Below the pieces are notes generated by a model that saw only the letters and a list, made by a program, of their open reading frames with translations, was not told the DNA's origin and made no database searches. Positions 7,761 to 18,227 of a stretch of 64,000 bases of DNA are shown piece by piece. The stretch covers positions 1 to 64,000 of the forward strand of contig JBFWVM010000022.1 in NCBI GenBank assembly GCA_050246735.1, in the 5' to 3' direction. How positions within the stretch are numbered: position 1 is the first letter of the stretch; each line of letters opens with the position of its first letter. Source of the DNA: Taklimakanibacter sp050246735 (GTDB lineage: Bacteria > Pseudomonadota > Alphaproteobacteria > Rhizobiales > Aestuariivirgaceae). The position numbers were made by a program, and so were the translations under genes.

Positions 7761-8771
7761 ATGGATCTTGCCGGCCTGCATCAACTCGGTTTCCTGGCAA
7801 TGATTGCGGTTGCCGTGGGCGGCCTGCTGCTCGCCATCCTCTTTCCCTATTTTTCCGGAGCCAAGCAGACCGAGAGGCGCGTCAGGGCCATAGCCGCCAA
7901 CGAGAAGGTGGCGGCGAAGCAGGGATTGCGCGCCAGGCTTCTCGCGGAAGATCCGAAGGATGCCAGGCGCAAGCAGCTTCAGGAATCGCTCAGCCAGCTT
8001 GAGGAGCGCGAGCGCAAGCGCCGGCAGAAGCTGACGCTTCGCGTGTTGCTCATGCAGGCGGGCCTGGAGATGTCGCCCCGCCTCTTCTATATCGTCTCGC
8101 TGGCCATCGGCGCGATCATCGGCCTGGTCGTGCTGGTCATCGGAGTGCCCTGGTACGTCGCCGTCGCGGCTGCGCTTGCGGGTTTTCTGGGCCTGCCGCG
8201 GTGGATGCTGAAGACGCTCCGCCGGCGCCGCCAGCATGTCTTCCTCAACGACTTCGCCGACGCCATCGACATCATGGTGCGCGGCCTGAAATCCGGCCTG
8301 CCGGTGAACGACGCCATGCGGATCATCTCGGCGGAGACCCCCGCACCCGTCGGCCCCGAATTCCTCGAGATCGTCGAAGGCCAGCGCATCGGCATTTCCG
8401 TCGATCAGGGCATCGAGCGCATGTATGAGCGGATGCCCCTTTCCGAGGTCAATTTCCTCGCCATCGTCATGAACATCCAGACCAAGACAGGCGGCAATCT
8501 CGCGGAAGCGCTGAACAATCTCTCCAAGGTCCTGCGCGACCGCAAGAAGATGAAGGCCAAGATCCGCGCGATGAGCCAGGAGGCCAAGGCGTCCGCGGCC
8601 ATCATCGGTTCTCTGCCCTTCGTCATCATGGCCGCGCTCACGGTCCTCAATCCGGCCTATCTCAATCCCCTGTGGGACACGCCCATGGGAAACGCCATGG
8701 TCATCGGATCCGGCATATGGATGCTGATCGGGATCCTGGTCATGCGGAAGATGGTCAATTTCGACTTCTGA
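7761..8771 (+). CDS. tadB: TadB, inner-membrane platform protein
   Basis: T2SF-domain inner-membrane protein (336 residues) forming the pilus platform with TadC. It has an N-terminal membrane helix, a charged cytoplasmic stretch (residues about 35-100), a helix pair, the T2SF segment with FADAIDIMVRGLKSGLPV and IVMNIQTKTGGNLAEAL, and C-terminal helices. TTTGAGGA precedes the ATG. It lies 38 bp after cpaF. Confidence 0.92.
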   Translation: MDLAGLHQLGFLAMIAVAVGGLLLAILFPYFSGAKQTERRVRAIAANEKVAAKQGLRARLLAEDPKDARRKQLQESLSQLEERERKRRQKLTLRVLLMQAGLEMSPRLFYIVSLAIGAIIGLVVLVIGVPWYVAVAAALAGFLGLPRWMLKTLRRRRQHVFLNDFADAIDIMVRGLKSGLPVNDAMRIISAETPAPVGPEFLEIVEGQRIGISVDQGIERMYERMPLSEVNFLAIVMNIQTKTGGNLAEALNNLSKVLRDRKKMKAKIRAMSQEAKASAAIIGSLPFVIMAALTVLNPAYLNPLWDTPMGNAMVIGSGIWMLIGILVMRKMVNFDF

Positions 8772-8790
8772 CGAAAGGCGCTTGCGGCAA

Positions 8791-9756
8791 ATGGATATCG
8801 AATTCTTCCTCAAGCCCGAAGGTCTGGTCACGCTGCTCGTCGGCCTCTCGGCCTTCGCCACCATCCTGACCATCGCCGCGCCCCTGCTGCAGGGCGACCA
8901 GATGCGCTCGCGCATGAAGAGCATCGCAACCGAGCGCGAGCGCCTGCGCGCCGCGCATCGCGCTTCCCTTTCCGATTCTGGACGGCTGCGCGACCGGCCT
9001 CACCCCGGCCTCCTGACCCAGCTCGTCGAAGCGCTCAACCTGCGCAAGCTCTTCGAGGCCGAAGCGTCGCGCGACAGCCTGCGGCAGGCCGGCTATCGCA
9101 GCGAGCGGCATCTCGTCTATTTCCTCGCCGCCCGCCTCGTCATCCCGATCGTCCTCGGAATCCTTTTCTTCATCTATTCGACCCAGGTGTTCGGCGACAC
9201 CATCCCGACGAGCATGCGCTTCGCCGCTCTCGTCGTCGGCCTGTTCGCCGGTTTCTATCTTCCCAATATCTGGATCAAGAACAAGATCGGCCGTCGCCAG
9301 CTCTCGATCAAGCGGGCCTGGTCCGATGCGCTCGACCTCCTCCTGATCTGCGTCGAATCGGGCATGTCGATCGAGGCGGCGCTGCAGCGCGTGGCGCGCG
9401 AGATCGGCGGCCAGTCGGTGCCCCTGGCGGAAGAGCTGACGCTGACCTGCGCCGAGCTGTCCTATTTGCCCGACCGCCGCAAGGCCTTCGAGAATCTGGG
9501 CCGGCGCACCGGCCTGCCGACGGTCAAATCGGTGGTGACGAGCCTCATCCAGTCCGAGCGCTACGGCACGCCCATGGGCCAGGCGCTGCGCGTTCTCGGT
9601 CAGGAGAACCGCGACATGCGCATGTCGGAAGCCGAGAAGCGGGCCGCCGCCTTGCCGCCGAAGCTCACCGTGCCGATGATCCTGTTCTTCCTTCCGGTCA
9701 TCTTCATCGTGATTCTCGGGCCGTCGCTGATCATGGTGCTCGCGGCCAACCGCTGA
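8791..9756 (+). CDS. tadC: TadC, inner-membrane platform protein
   Basis: Second T2SF-domain protein of the Tad platform, 321 residues. It has an N-terminal membrane helix, two central helices (AARLVIPIVLGILFFIYS region), the T2SF core ALDLLLICVESGMSIEAAL, and a C-terminal helix ending IVILGPSLIMVLAANR. ATG 8791 is preferred over an upstream in-frame TTG because the protein then begins MDIEFFL like homologues. It is the last plus-strand gene of the pilus locus. Confidence 0.92.
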   Translation: MDIEFFLKPEGLVTLLVGLSAFATILTIAAPLLQGDQMRSRMKSIATERERLRAAHRASLSDSGRLRDRPHPGLLTQLVEALNLRKLFEAEASRDSLRQAGYRSERHLVYFLAARLVIPIVLGILFFIYSTQVFGDTIPTSMRFAALVVGLFAGFYLPNIWIKNKIGRRQLSIKRAWSDALDLLLICVESGMSIEAALQRVAREIGGQSVPLAEELTLTCAELSYLPDRRKAFENLGRRTGLPTVKSVVTSLIQSERYGTPMGQALRVLGQENRDMRMSEAEKRAAALPPKLTVPMILFFLPVIFIVILGPSLIMVLAANR

Positions 9757-9776
9757 GCCGTCCCGCAAGCCCGGGT

Positions 9777-10574
9777 TCACCCGGCCGGCTTCTCCGTGAG
9801 CTGCTGCCAGGTATTGGGCTGCGCCAGCATCTTCTCCAGATAGGCCATGTTGGCTTCGACCTCCGCGGGCGGAAGGTCGGCGCTGGCGATCTGCCGCGCC
9901 TCGTCGAAGCGTCCTTGCAGGCCGACGACCAGAGCGAGGTTCTGCCTGAGCCTGGGCTCGCTCCTGCTGGTGGGCCGGTTCGCGGCCTCGCGCAGGGTCT
10001 TCTCAGCCTGCTTCAGGTCACCCTCGAGCGCATAGGACATGCCGAGGTTGTTCATCACCGCGGTGTTGCCGGGCGCGATCTTGAGGGCGCGCTGATAGTA
10101 GTCGCGCGCTTCGCCATACTGGCCCTGCTGGTCGAGCACCGAGCCCATGGCCGAATAGACCTTCCAGTCGCTGCTGCCCGCGGCGATCGCCTGGGCGAGG
10201 ACCGGCTGCGCCCGGTCCGATTGCCCGGACTGCGCCAGCTCGCGGCCATAGGCGGCGAGCAAGGTCGGATCCTTCGGATGATACTGCGTGAGTGTCGCCA
10301 GGACCTGCAATTGCTGGTCGCGCTGCCCGAGCATATCGAGCTGATGGGCATAGGCGAGGCCGAGCCTGAGATTCTTGGGGTCTTTCTGCCACCTCTTGCC
10401 GAGCTCGGCGGCTTCCTTCAGCGACGGCGTCCCGGTGCTGCCCGTCGCCATCGGATCGGCGTCATCAAGGCTTGCCGATCTGTTCTGGCAGGCGCCGAGC
10501 GCCAGGCAGGAGATCGCGACGAGTGCCGCGAGGCTTGCCCGCATGCTGGTATGAGATCGACGCGCACCCGACAT
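9777..10574 (-). CDS. tadD: TadD-like TPR lipoprotein
   Basis: 265-residue lipoprotein with a lipobox (CLALGAC, cysteine near residue 29) and at least four tetratricopeptide repeats between about residues 70 and 200 (for example YSAMGSVLDQQGQYGEARDY and NLGMSYALEGDLKQAEKTL). TadD proteins are outer-membrane-tethered pilotin-like factors for the Tad secretin. It runs convergent to tadC, ending 20 bp from its stop, so it is not in the cpa operon. GGAG nine bases before ATG 10574 supports this start; an internal ATG at 10544 would also give a signal peptide. Confidence 0.82.
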   Translation of the reverse strand: MSGARRSHTSMRASLAALVAISCLALGACQNRSASLDDADPMATGSTGTPSLKEAAELGKRWQKDPKNLRLGLAYAHQLDMLGQRDQQLQVLATLTQYHPKDPTLLAAYGRELAQSGQSDRAQPVLAQAIAAGSSDWKVYSAMGSVLDQQGQYGEARDYYQRALKIAPGNTAVMNNLGMSYALEGDLKQAEKTLREAANRPTSRSEPRLRQNLALVVGLQGRFDEARQIASADLPPAEVEANMAYLEKMLAQPNTWQQLTEKPAG

Positions 10575-10738
10575 TCGCCATTGCTCCGAATATTGCCTGT
10601 CGGGTGGGCGACTGCTACCCGCTCAGCTCGCCGCCATCTTCGGAAAGAGACCTCAATAAACCATTAACCATAGCCGGACTTTGCTTTAGACCCGGGACCC
10701 TCGTCCGCATCCGCATTCCCTTCCCGTAAGGACATCTC

Positions 10739-12130
10739 ATGCCTCACCCCTCCCTCGTTCTTCTGCCCGCCGGCCGCGGCCGCGGCGCGATCCCGATCGT
10801 TCCCGTGACGGCGAAATCATGGCCGTCGGTCGAGCGCACCCTCGGCAGGACCGCCAGGACCTGGCTCAGGGCCTCGGGCTTTGCCGGCGGCGCCGGACGG
10901 CATGCTTTGCTGCCGGGCGCGTCGGGGAGAGTGGACAAGGTGTTCTACGGCATCGCCGACGGAGCGCGCGCGGCGGATCCGTTCGATTTCGCCAGGCTGG
11001 TCCGGCTTCTGCCGGCAGCCGACTATCGCATCGAGGGCGAGCTTCCCGATCCCAGGAACGCCGTCATGGGCTGGCTCCTCGAAAGCTACCGCTTCGAGCG
11101 CTACCGCACCCGCGCCGCGCCGCCGCCGCGTCTCGTCTGTCCCCGAGGGCTCGACCGCGACGTCCTGCTCAGAGCCGCGGAAGCCCATTTCCTGGTGCGC
11201 GATCTCGTCAACACGCCGTCCCTCGACATGGGGCCGGACGAGCTCGAAGCGGCCGCGCGCGGGATCGCGGCGCGCAATCGCGCCCGATCGCGCGTCGTCA
11301 AGGGCGAGCGCCTGCGCCGCGAATTCCCGATGATCCATACCGTGGGCCAGGCAAGCCCGCGCAAGCCCCGGCTCATCGATTTCACCTGGGGGAAGGCAGC
11401 GGCGCCCAAGGTCACGCTGGTGGGCAAGGGTGTGTGCTTCGACACCGGCGGCCTCGATATCAAGTCCGCTTCCGGCATGCTTATCATGAAGAAGGACATG
11501 GGCGGTGCGGCCAACATATTGGGGCTTGCCCAGATGATCATGCAGGCGAAGCTCAGGCTTCGCCTGCGCGTGCTCATTCCGGCGGTCGAGAATGCGATCT
11601 CCGGCAGCGCCTTCCGTCCCGGCGACGTCCTCACCAGCCGCAAGGGTATCAGGGTGGAGATCGGCAACACCGATGCCGAGGGCCGGCTCGTGCTGGGCGA
11701 TGCGCTGGCGCTCGCGGACGAGGAAAGGCCCGACCTCCTCATCGACATGGCCACTCTCACGGGCGCCGCCCGTGTCGCGCTGGGGCCCGACCTGCCGCCC
11801 TTCTATACGAGCGATGACGGCCTGGCGGCGGATCTCGCGCGCCATGCGGCGGGGGTCAACGATCCCGTGTGGCGCATGCCGCTATGGGCGCCCTATTATG
11901 CCCTGATCGAGTCCCCGGTCGCCGAGCTCAGCAATGCCGGCGAGTCCGGTTTTGCGGGCTCCCTCACCGCCGCTTTGTTCCTCAAGCGCTTCGTCGAGCG
12001 CGCCAGGGCCTATGTGCATTTCGACATCTTCGCCTGGACCCCGATGGCGAAGCCCGGCCGGCCCAAGGGCGGCGAGGCGCAGGCGATCCATGCCCTGTTC
12101 GCCGTCCTGGCGGAACGTTACGGCAAATAG
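10739..12130 (+). CDS. M17-family leucyl aminopeptidase
   Basis: Cytoplasmic two-metal aminopeptidase (463 residues) that removes N-terminal residues from peptides. The C-terminal catalytic domain shows GKGVCFDTGGLDIKSASG and KKDMGGAANILG (metal and catalytic lysine/aspartate region) and the family signature NTDAEGRLVLGDAL near residue 309. The N-terminal domain is shorter and more divergent than in PepA, as in the PepB-like proteins found beside NlpC/P60 genes in alphaproteobacteria. AAGGACATCTC precedes the ATG. Location next to an NlpC/P60 hydrolase suggests turnover of cell-wall peptides. Confidence 0.9.
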   Translation: MPHPSLVLLPAGRGRGAIPIVPVTAKSWPSVERTLGRTARTWLRASGFAGGAGRHALLPGASGRVDKVFYGIADGARAADPFDFARLVRLLPAADYRIEGELPDPRNAVMGWLLESYRFERYRTRAAPPPRLVCPRGLDRDVLLRAAEAHFLVRDLVNTPSLDMGPDELEAAARGIAARNRARSRVVKGERLRREFPMIHTVGQASPRKPRLIDFTWGKAAAPKVTLVGKGVCFDTGGLDIKSASGMLIMKKDMGGAANILGLAQMIMQAKLRLRLRVLIPAVENAISGSAFRPGDVLTSRKGIRVEIGNTDAEGRLVLGDALALADEERPDLLIDMATLTGAARVALGPDLPPFYTSDDGLAADLARHAAGVNDPVWRMPLWAPYYALIESPVAELSNAGESGFAGSLTAALFLKRFVERARAYVHFDIFAWTPMAKPGRPKGGEAQAIHALFAVLAERYGK

Positions 12131-12163
12131 CTTGCGCTCCGGAACGCTCTGGGCCAGAATGAA

Positions 12164-12183
12164 ACGGATCCGAAACGATCCGT
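12164..12183. promoter_or_regulatory. Perfect inverted repeat upstream of the MarR-type gene
   Basis: ACGGATC-CGAAAC-GATCCGT, arms 12164-12170 and 12177-12183, lies 24 bp before the MarR-type start. A roughly 20-bp palindrome close to the start of its own gene is the normal layout for MarR autoregulation. It could alternatively be a small hairpin at the end of the M17 gene; there is no T-tract. Confidence 0.45.
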
Positions 12184-12207
12184 CAATGGCGCGGTGGAAC
12201 AGCATCG

Positions 12208-12552
12208 ATGACCGTCACCTTGTCGGCGGCCCAGGCCTTGCAGCTCTGGCACGACGTGAACCTCGATCTGGTTCGCGGCGACGAGCCGGATCTTTCGACG
12301 CGCCAGATCACTCTGCTTCTCACCGTCTATCTGGAAGCACCGCCCCATACCGTGCGCGATCTGGCGAAGAAGCTCGGCGTCTCCAAGCCGGTGATCACCC
12401 GCGCCCTCGATTCGCTCGGCAAGCTCGAGCTCCTGGCGCGCCGGCGTGACGAGACCGACCGCCGCAACGTCCTGGTCCAGCGGACGGTCAAGGGCGTGCT
12501 CTATCTCGAGCGTCTCGCCGAGACGGTTGGCAAGCTCGCCCAGCGGGTTTAG
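12208..12552 (+). CDS. MarR-type winged-helix regulator
   Basis: 114-residue DNA-binding protein. The segment TVRDLAKKLGVSKPVITRALDSLGKLELLARR (residues about 49-80) is a winged helix-turn-helix and DETDRRNVLVQ is the beta wing of MarR proteins. It is shorter than classical MarR (about 140), lacking much of the N- and C-terminal dimerisation helices. It sits between the M17 peptidase and the NlpC/P60 hydrolase (12 bp before the latter) and probably controls them. A palindrome lies just upstream. Confidence 0.82.
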   Translation: MTVTLSAAQALQLWHDVNLDLVRGDEPDLSTRQITLLLTVYLEAPPHTVRDLAKKLGVSKPVITRALDSLGKLELLARRRDETDRRNVLVQRTVKGVLYLERLAETVGKLAQRV

Positions 12553-12564
12553 AGCAGGGCGGTC

Positions 12565-13416
12565 ATGAACAAGCTCGATCCGCGTCTCAACGCGCTGCGC
12601 GCCGATATCGCCGATGCCCGTCTCGCCGCCGGGGCGCCCGGCGCGCGCCTCGTCGAAGGCGAGGCGCGCGAGGTGGCGGTCCCGCTGCTCTCGCTCCATC
12701 GCGAGCCGCGCTTCGATGCGCGCCTCGACACCCAGGCGCTGCTCGGCGAGCGCGTGCGCGTCTTCGACAGCCGGGAAGGCTGGGCGTGGCTGCAGCTCGA
12801 GGCCGATTCCTATGTCGGCTACGCGGCGCTGGACGACCTCGCCGTCCCGCAGAGCGGGCCGACGCATCGCGTCGCCGTTCCCTCGACCTTCATGTTTCCC
12901 GCCCCCGACATCAAATCGCAGCCGGTCGTGACCTTGACCATGAATGCGAGGATTGCGGTGGTCGGCGGGGACGAGAGGTTCGCCCATCTCGCCAATGGCC
13001 GCTTCGTCGTCGCCCGTCACCTCAAGCCGCTGAGCGAGAGCGAGCCGGATTTCGTCGCCGTGGCCGAGGCCCATCTTCATGTGCCCTATCTCTGGGGCGG
13101 CAAGTCGGTCCTCGGGCTCGACTGCTCGGGGCTCGTGCAGCTTGCGCTCGAGGCGGCGGGCCGCGCCTGCCCGCGCGATTCCGACATGCAGGAGACCGTG
13201 CTCGGCCGGGCTCTGCCGACGGACGGCCTGGACGATCTGAAGCGCGGCGATCTCGTCTTCTGGCAGGGCCATGTCGGCATCATGACCGATGCCCGCAACC
13301 TGCTGCACGCCAATGGCCACTTCATGCAGGTGACCTGCGAGCCTCTGCGGGCCGCGGTCGACCGGATCGCCCGGCGCCATGGCGGCATCACAGCGATCAG
13401 GCGCCTGGACTCTTGA
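12565..13416 (+). CDS. NlpC/P60-family cell-wall hydrolase with SH3 domains
   Basis: 283-residue protein with two N-terminal bacterial SH3-like domains (about residues 40-160, including LLGERVRVFDSREGWAWLQL) and a C-terminal NlpC/P60 domain. The catalytic cysteine lies in LGLDCSGLVQLAL (near residue 187), the histidine in QGHVGIMTD and a polar partner in HANGH. The family cuts gamma-D-Glu-diaminopimelate bonds in murein peptides. No signal peptide is visible, so it may act on recycled cytoplasmic peptides, which fits the M17 aminopeptidase alongside. Confidence 0.9.
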   Translation: MNKLDPRLNALRADIADARLAAGAPGARLVEGEAREVAVPLLSLHREPRFDARLDTQALLGERVRVFDSREGWAWLQLEADSYVGYAALDDLAVPQSGPTHRVAVPSTFMFPAPDIKSQPVVTLTMNARIAVVGGDERFAHLANGRFVVARHLKPLSESEPDFVAVAEAHLHVPYLWGGKSVLGLDCSGLVQLALEAAGRACPRDSDMQETVLGRALPTDGLDDLKRGDLVFWQGHVGIMTDARNLLHANGHFMQVTCEPLRAAVDRIARRHGGITAIRRLDS

Positions 13417-13422
13417 GCCGCC

Positions 13423-14370
13423 TCAATAGCCGCGCTTGCGGTCGACGACGTTCTCGACCGGAAGACCCTTCTGATGCCGGCGAATCTGGCCGAGCACATA
13501 GGCGGTGACGGCATCGGGATCCGAATCCGCCGCCGCATGCGGCGAGACCCGGACCTTGGGGTGATCCCAGAACGGGCTGACCGCCGGCAAGGGCTCGGTT
13601 TCGAACACGTCGAGCGACGCGCCGTGGAGCGCCCCCGAATCGAGCGCGGCGAGGATGTCGCTTTCGACCTGCTGCTTGCCGCGGCCGGCATTGATGAGGA
13701 TGGGCGCGCCGAAGGGCCCGCGGCGCGACAATCTGGCGATGACGTCGCGATTGATGATCCCGGTCGTCTCCGGCGTGTGCGGCAAAAGGCACACGAGAAT
13801 GTCGGTCCGTTCCAGGAACGGATCCAGCTCGGCCGCGCCGGCAAAGCAGTCTGTGCCCGCAACGCTCTTGCGCGTCCGGCTCCAGCCCACGACCTTGAAG
13901 CCCATCATGGCGAGCTTGCGCGCGCAGTCGCTGCCCATGACGCCGAGTCCCATGATGCCGACCGTCAGGGCGGAGGCGGCATGCGTCGGGAAGCAGTCCC
14001 AGACCTTGTCTCGCTGATTGTCGTCGATGCGCCGCTGCTGGCGATGATGCAGGAGAACGTGCATCACCACATATTCGCTCATCCGCATGGTGAGGTCGGC
14101 GTCGATCACGCGCGCGACCGGCACGCCGTCGGGCAGGGTCGCGTCCTTCAGGATGCCATCGACGCCGGCGCCCAGCGAGAAGATCACCTTCAGGTTGGGC
14201 AGGCTCCTCAGCACGTTGGCGGGAGGCAGCCAGGCCACCGCATAGGCGATGTCTTCGGGGTTGCCGATTTCGTCCGGCCAGATCCGGATGTCGATGTCGG
14301 GCGCCTGCCGGCGCATGGAGCGGGTCCACACCTCGGTCGGCCAGGTGGGAATGAGATAGAGCAGCGCCAT
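13423..14370 (-). CDS. D-2-hydroxyacid dehydrogenase (GhrA-like glyoxylate/hydroxypyruvate reductase)
   Basis: 315-residue NAD(P)-dependent enzyme. The nucleotide-binding motif is GIMGLGVMGSDCARKLAMMG near residue 137; LINAGRGKQQVESD carries the substrate arginine region, and DHPKVRVSPHAAADS carries the catalytic histidine. It is closest to the GhrA group that reduces glyoxylate and hydroxypyruvate, but substrate cannot be read from sequence. It starts three bases after the yejF stop, so it is the last gene of the Yej operon; the functional link to peptide uptake is unclear. Confidence 0.87.
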   Translation of the reverse strand: MALLYLIPTWPTEVWTRSMRRQAPDIDIRIWPDEIGNPEDIAYAVAWLPPANVLRSLPNLKVIFSLGAGVDGILKDATLPDGVPVARVIDADLTMRMSEYVVMHVLLHHRQQRRIDDNQRDKVWDCFPTHAASALTVGIMGLGVMGSDCARKLAMMGFKVVGWSRTRKSVAGTDCFAGAAELDPFLERTDILVCLLPHTPETTGIINRDVIARLSRRGPFGAPILINAGRGKQQVESDILAALDSGALHGASLDVFETEPLPAVSPFWDHPKVRVSPHAAADSDPDAVTAYVLGQIRRHQKGLPVENVVDRKRGY

Positions 14371-14373
14371 GTT

Positions 14374-15998
<1,625 letters not shown>

Positions 15999-16002
<4 letters not shown>

Positions 16003-17102
16003 TGGAAGGTCTTCCGCGGATCGAGCGCGTCGCGCACCGCCTCGCCGATGAAGACGAGGAGCGAAAGCATGATGGCGAGCACGAAGAAGCCGGTGACGCC
16101 GAGCCATGGCGCCTGCAGGTTGCGCTTGCCCTGGTCGAGCAGCTCGCCGAGCGACGGCGAGCCCGGCGGCAGGCCGAAGCCCAGATAGTCGAGCGCGGTC
16201 AGGGTGGTGACCGACGCGGCGACGATGAACGGCATGAAGGTGACGGTCGAGACGAGCGCATTGGGCAGGAGATGCTTGAACATGATCTTCGTGTTGGTGA
16301 GGCCGAGCGCCCGTGCCGCCCGCACATATTCGAAGTTGCGCCCGCGCAGGAATTCGGCGCGCACCAGGCCGACCAGCGCCGTCCATGAGAACAATACCAG
16401 GATGAAGAGCAGTATCCAGAAAGTGGGGGTGATGAAGGCCGAGAGGATGATGAGCAGGTAAAGGGTGGGGATCGATGTCCAGATGTCGATGAAGCGCTGG
16501 AACAGGAGGTCGGTCCAGCCGCCGAAATAGCCTTGCACCGCCCCGGCGGCGATGCCGATGATGGAAGACAGGAAGGCGAGGATGAGCCCGAAGAACACCG
16601 AGATCCGGAAGCCGTAGACGAGCCGGGCGACCACGTCGCGGCCCTGGTCGTCGGTGCCCATCCAGTTGAGGTTGCCGACGACGCAATTGGGATCGTCGAC
16701 CCCTTTCGGATATTTGGCGCAGGCTTCCTCCCAGCTCATGCGGAAGGCCGGCCGCGAGGGAGCCGGCGTCGGCAGCTCGTTGTTGACCGTCGCATAGGAA
16801 TAGCGGACCGGAGGCCAGATCATCCAGCCATTGGCCTTGATCTCGTCCTGGATGAACGGGTCGCGGAAGTCGGTCAGTGCCAGGAAGCCGCCGAACTTCT
16901 CCTCCGGATATTCGGTGAAGGTCGGGAACAGGAGCTCGCCCTTGTAGGAGGCGAGAATGGGCCGGTCGTTGGCGAGGATCGGCGCAAAGACGCTGATGAC
17001 GAACAGCACCAGGAATATCCAGAAGGACCAGAAGCCGCGCTTGTGCGCCCTGAACAGGTGCCAGCGCCGCTCATTCAGTCCGGAGAGTTTGATGAGCGCC
17101 AT
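15999..17102 (-). CDS. yejE: Peptide ABC transporter permease (YejE)
   Basis: 367-residue inner-membrane permease. It has a first helix near residues 20-45, a large periplasmic segment of about 100 residues characteristic of YejE, then the permease core with the EAA-type loop RAARALGLTNTKIMFKHLLP. Its stop overlaps the yejF start, and it begins three bases after yejB ends. Confidence 0.94.
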
Positions 17103-17105
17103 TGA

Positions 17106-18218
17106 TCAGAGGTCTCGGGACTCGAAATCGATTCTGGGGTCGACAAGCATATAGGTGAGATCGCTGATGAGCTGCACGACGAGCCCGACCACCGCCGCGA
17201 TATAGACATTGGCGAAGAACACCGGATAGTCCCGGTTGAGCGCCGCCGTATAGGTCAGAAGGCCGAGGCCGTCGAGCGAGAAGATCTGCTCGATGAGCAG
17301 CGATCCGGTGAAGAACGCGCCGAGGAAGGCCGCCGGAAAGCCGGCGATCACGATCAGCATCGCATTGCGGAACACGTGGCCGTAGAGCACCCGCGTTTCC
17401 GTCAGGCCCTTGGCGCGGGCGGTGATCACATATTGCTTGCGGATCTCGTCGAGGAACGAGTTCTTGGTGAGGAGGGTGGTGGTGGCGAAGCCGCTGATCC
17501 CCATGGCGATCAGCGGCAGCACCAGGTGCCAGGCGTAGTCCATGATCTTGCCGAAGAAGGAGAGGTCGGCGAAATTGTCCGAGGTGAGGCCGCGCAGCGG
17601 GAACCAGGAGAAGTAGCTGCCGCCGGCAAAGACGACGATCAGCAGGATGGCGAGGATGAAGCCCGGAATGGCATAACCGATGATGATGACGGCGGAGGTC
17701 CAGATGTCGAAATGCGTGCCGTCCTTGACCGCCTTGCGGATGCCCAGGGGGATGGAGACGAAATTCGTGATGAGGAGCAGCCACAGGCCGAGCGAGATCG
17801 ACACCGGCATCTTCTCGATCATCAGGTCGACCACCGGCTTGTCGCGGAAATAGCTCTCGCCGAAATTGAAGGTGAGATAGTTCTTCATCATCAGGAGGAA
17901 GCGCTCGGTCGGCGGCTTGTCGAAGCCGAACTGGACTTCGAGCTTCTTGATGAATTCGGGATCGAGGCCTTGGGCGCCGCGATATTTGACGGCGATCGAG
18001 TTGGCGCCGATCGCCCCGGGCTCGGGCGCGCGGCCGACCTCGCCGCCGCTTCCCCCGCCGATCCGCGCCGTGGCGTCGACGGCGGTGCCCTGGATCTGCG
18101 CGATGATGCGCTCGATCGGGCCGCCGGGCACGAACTGCACGATGGCGAAGGTCATCACCATGATGCCGAGGAGCGTCGGGATCATGAGGAGCAGGCGTTT
18201 TGCGATATAGGCGCCCAT
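17106..18218 (-). CDS. yejB: Peptide ABC transporter permease (YejB)
   Basis: 370-residue permease of the DppB/OppB type. The N-terminus GAYIAKRLLLMIPTLLGIMV is the usual first helix, followed by VQFVPGGPIERI. The EAA loop ITARAKGLTETRVLYGHVFR precedes the last helices. An extra segment near residues 35-70 rich in G, A and D separates the first helix from the core, as in other YejB proteins. It is nine bases downstream of the first yejA-like gene. Confidence 0.94.
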   Translation of the reverse strand: MGAYIAKRLLLMIPTLLGIMVMTFAIVQFVPGGPIERIIAQIQGTAVDATARIGGGSGGEVGRAPEPGAIGANSIAVKYRGAQGLDPEFIKKLEVQFGFDKPPTERFLLMMKNYLTFNFGESYFRDKPVVDLMIEKMPVSISLGLWLLLITNFVSIPLGIRKAVKDGTHFDIWTSAVIIIGYAIPGFILAILLIVVFAGGSYFSWFPLRGLTSDNFADLSFFGKIMDYAWHLVLPLIAMGISGFATTTLLTKNSFLDEIRKQYVITARAKGLTETRVLYGHVFRNAMLIVIAGFPAAFLGAFFTGSLLIEQIFSLDGLGLLTYTAALNRDYPVFFANVYIAAVVGLVVQLISDLTYMLVDPRIDFESRDL

Positions 18219-18227
18219 TGTGCCGTC

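Noticed and set aside
16003..16686. Possible N-terminal extension of the yejF frame
   Set aside because: The extra 228 residues overlap yejE in another frame and are arginine-rich noise; the ATGA-linked ATG at 16002 begins a normal ABC domain.
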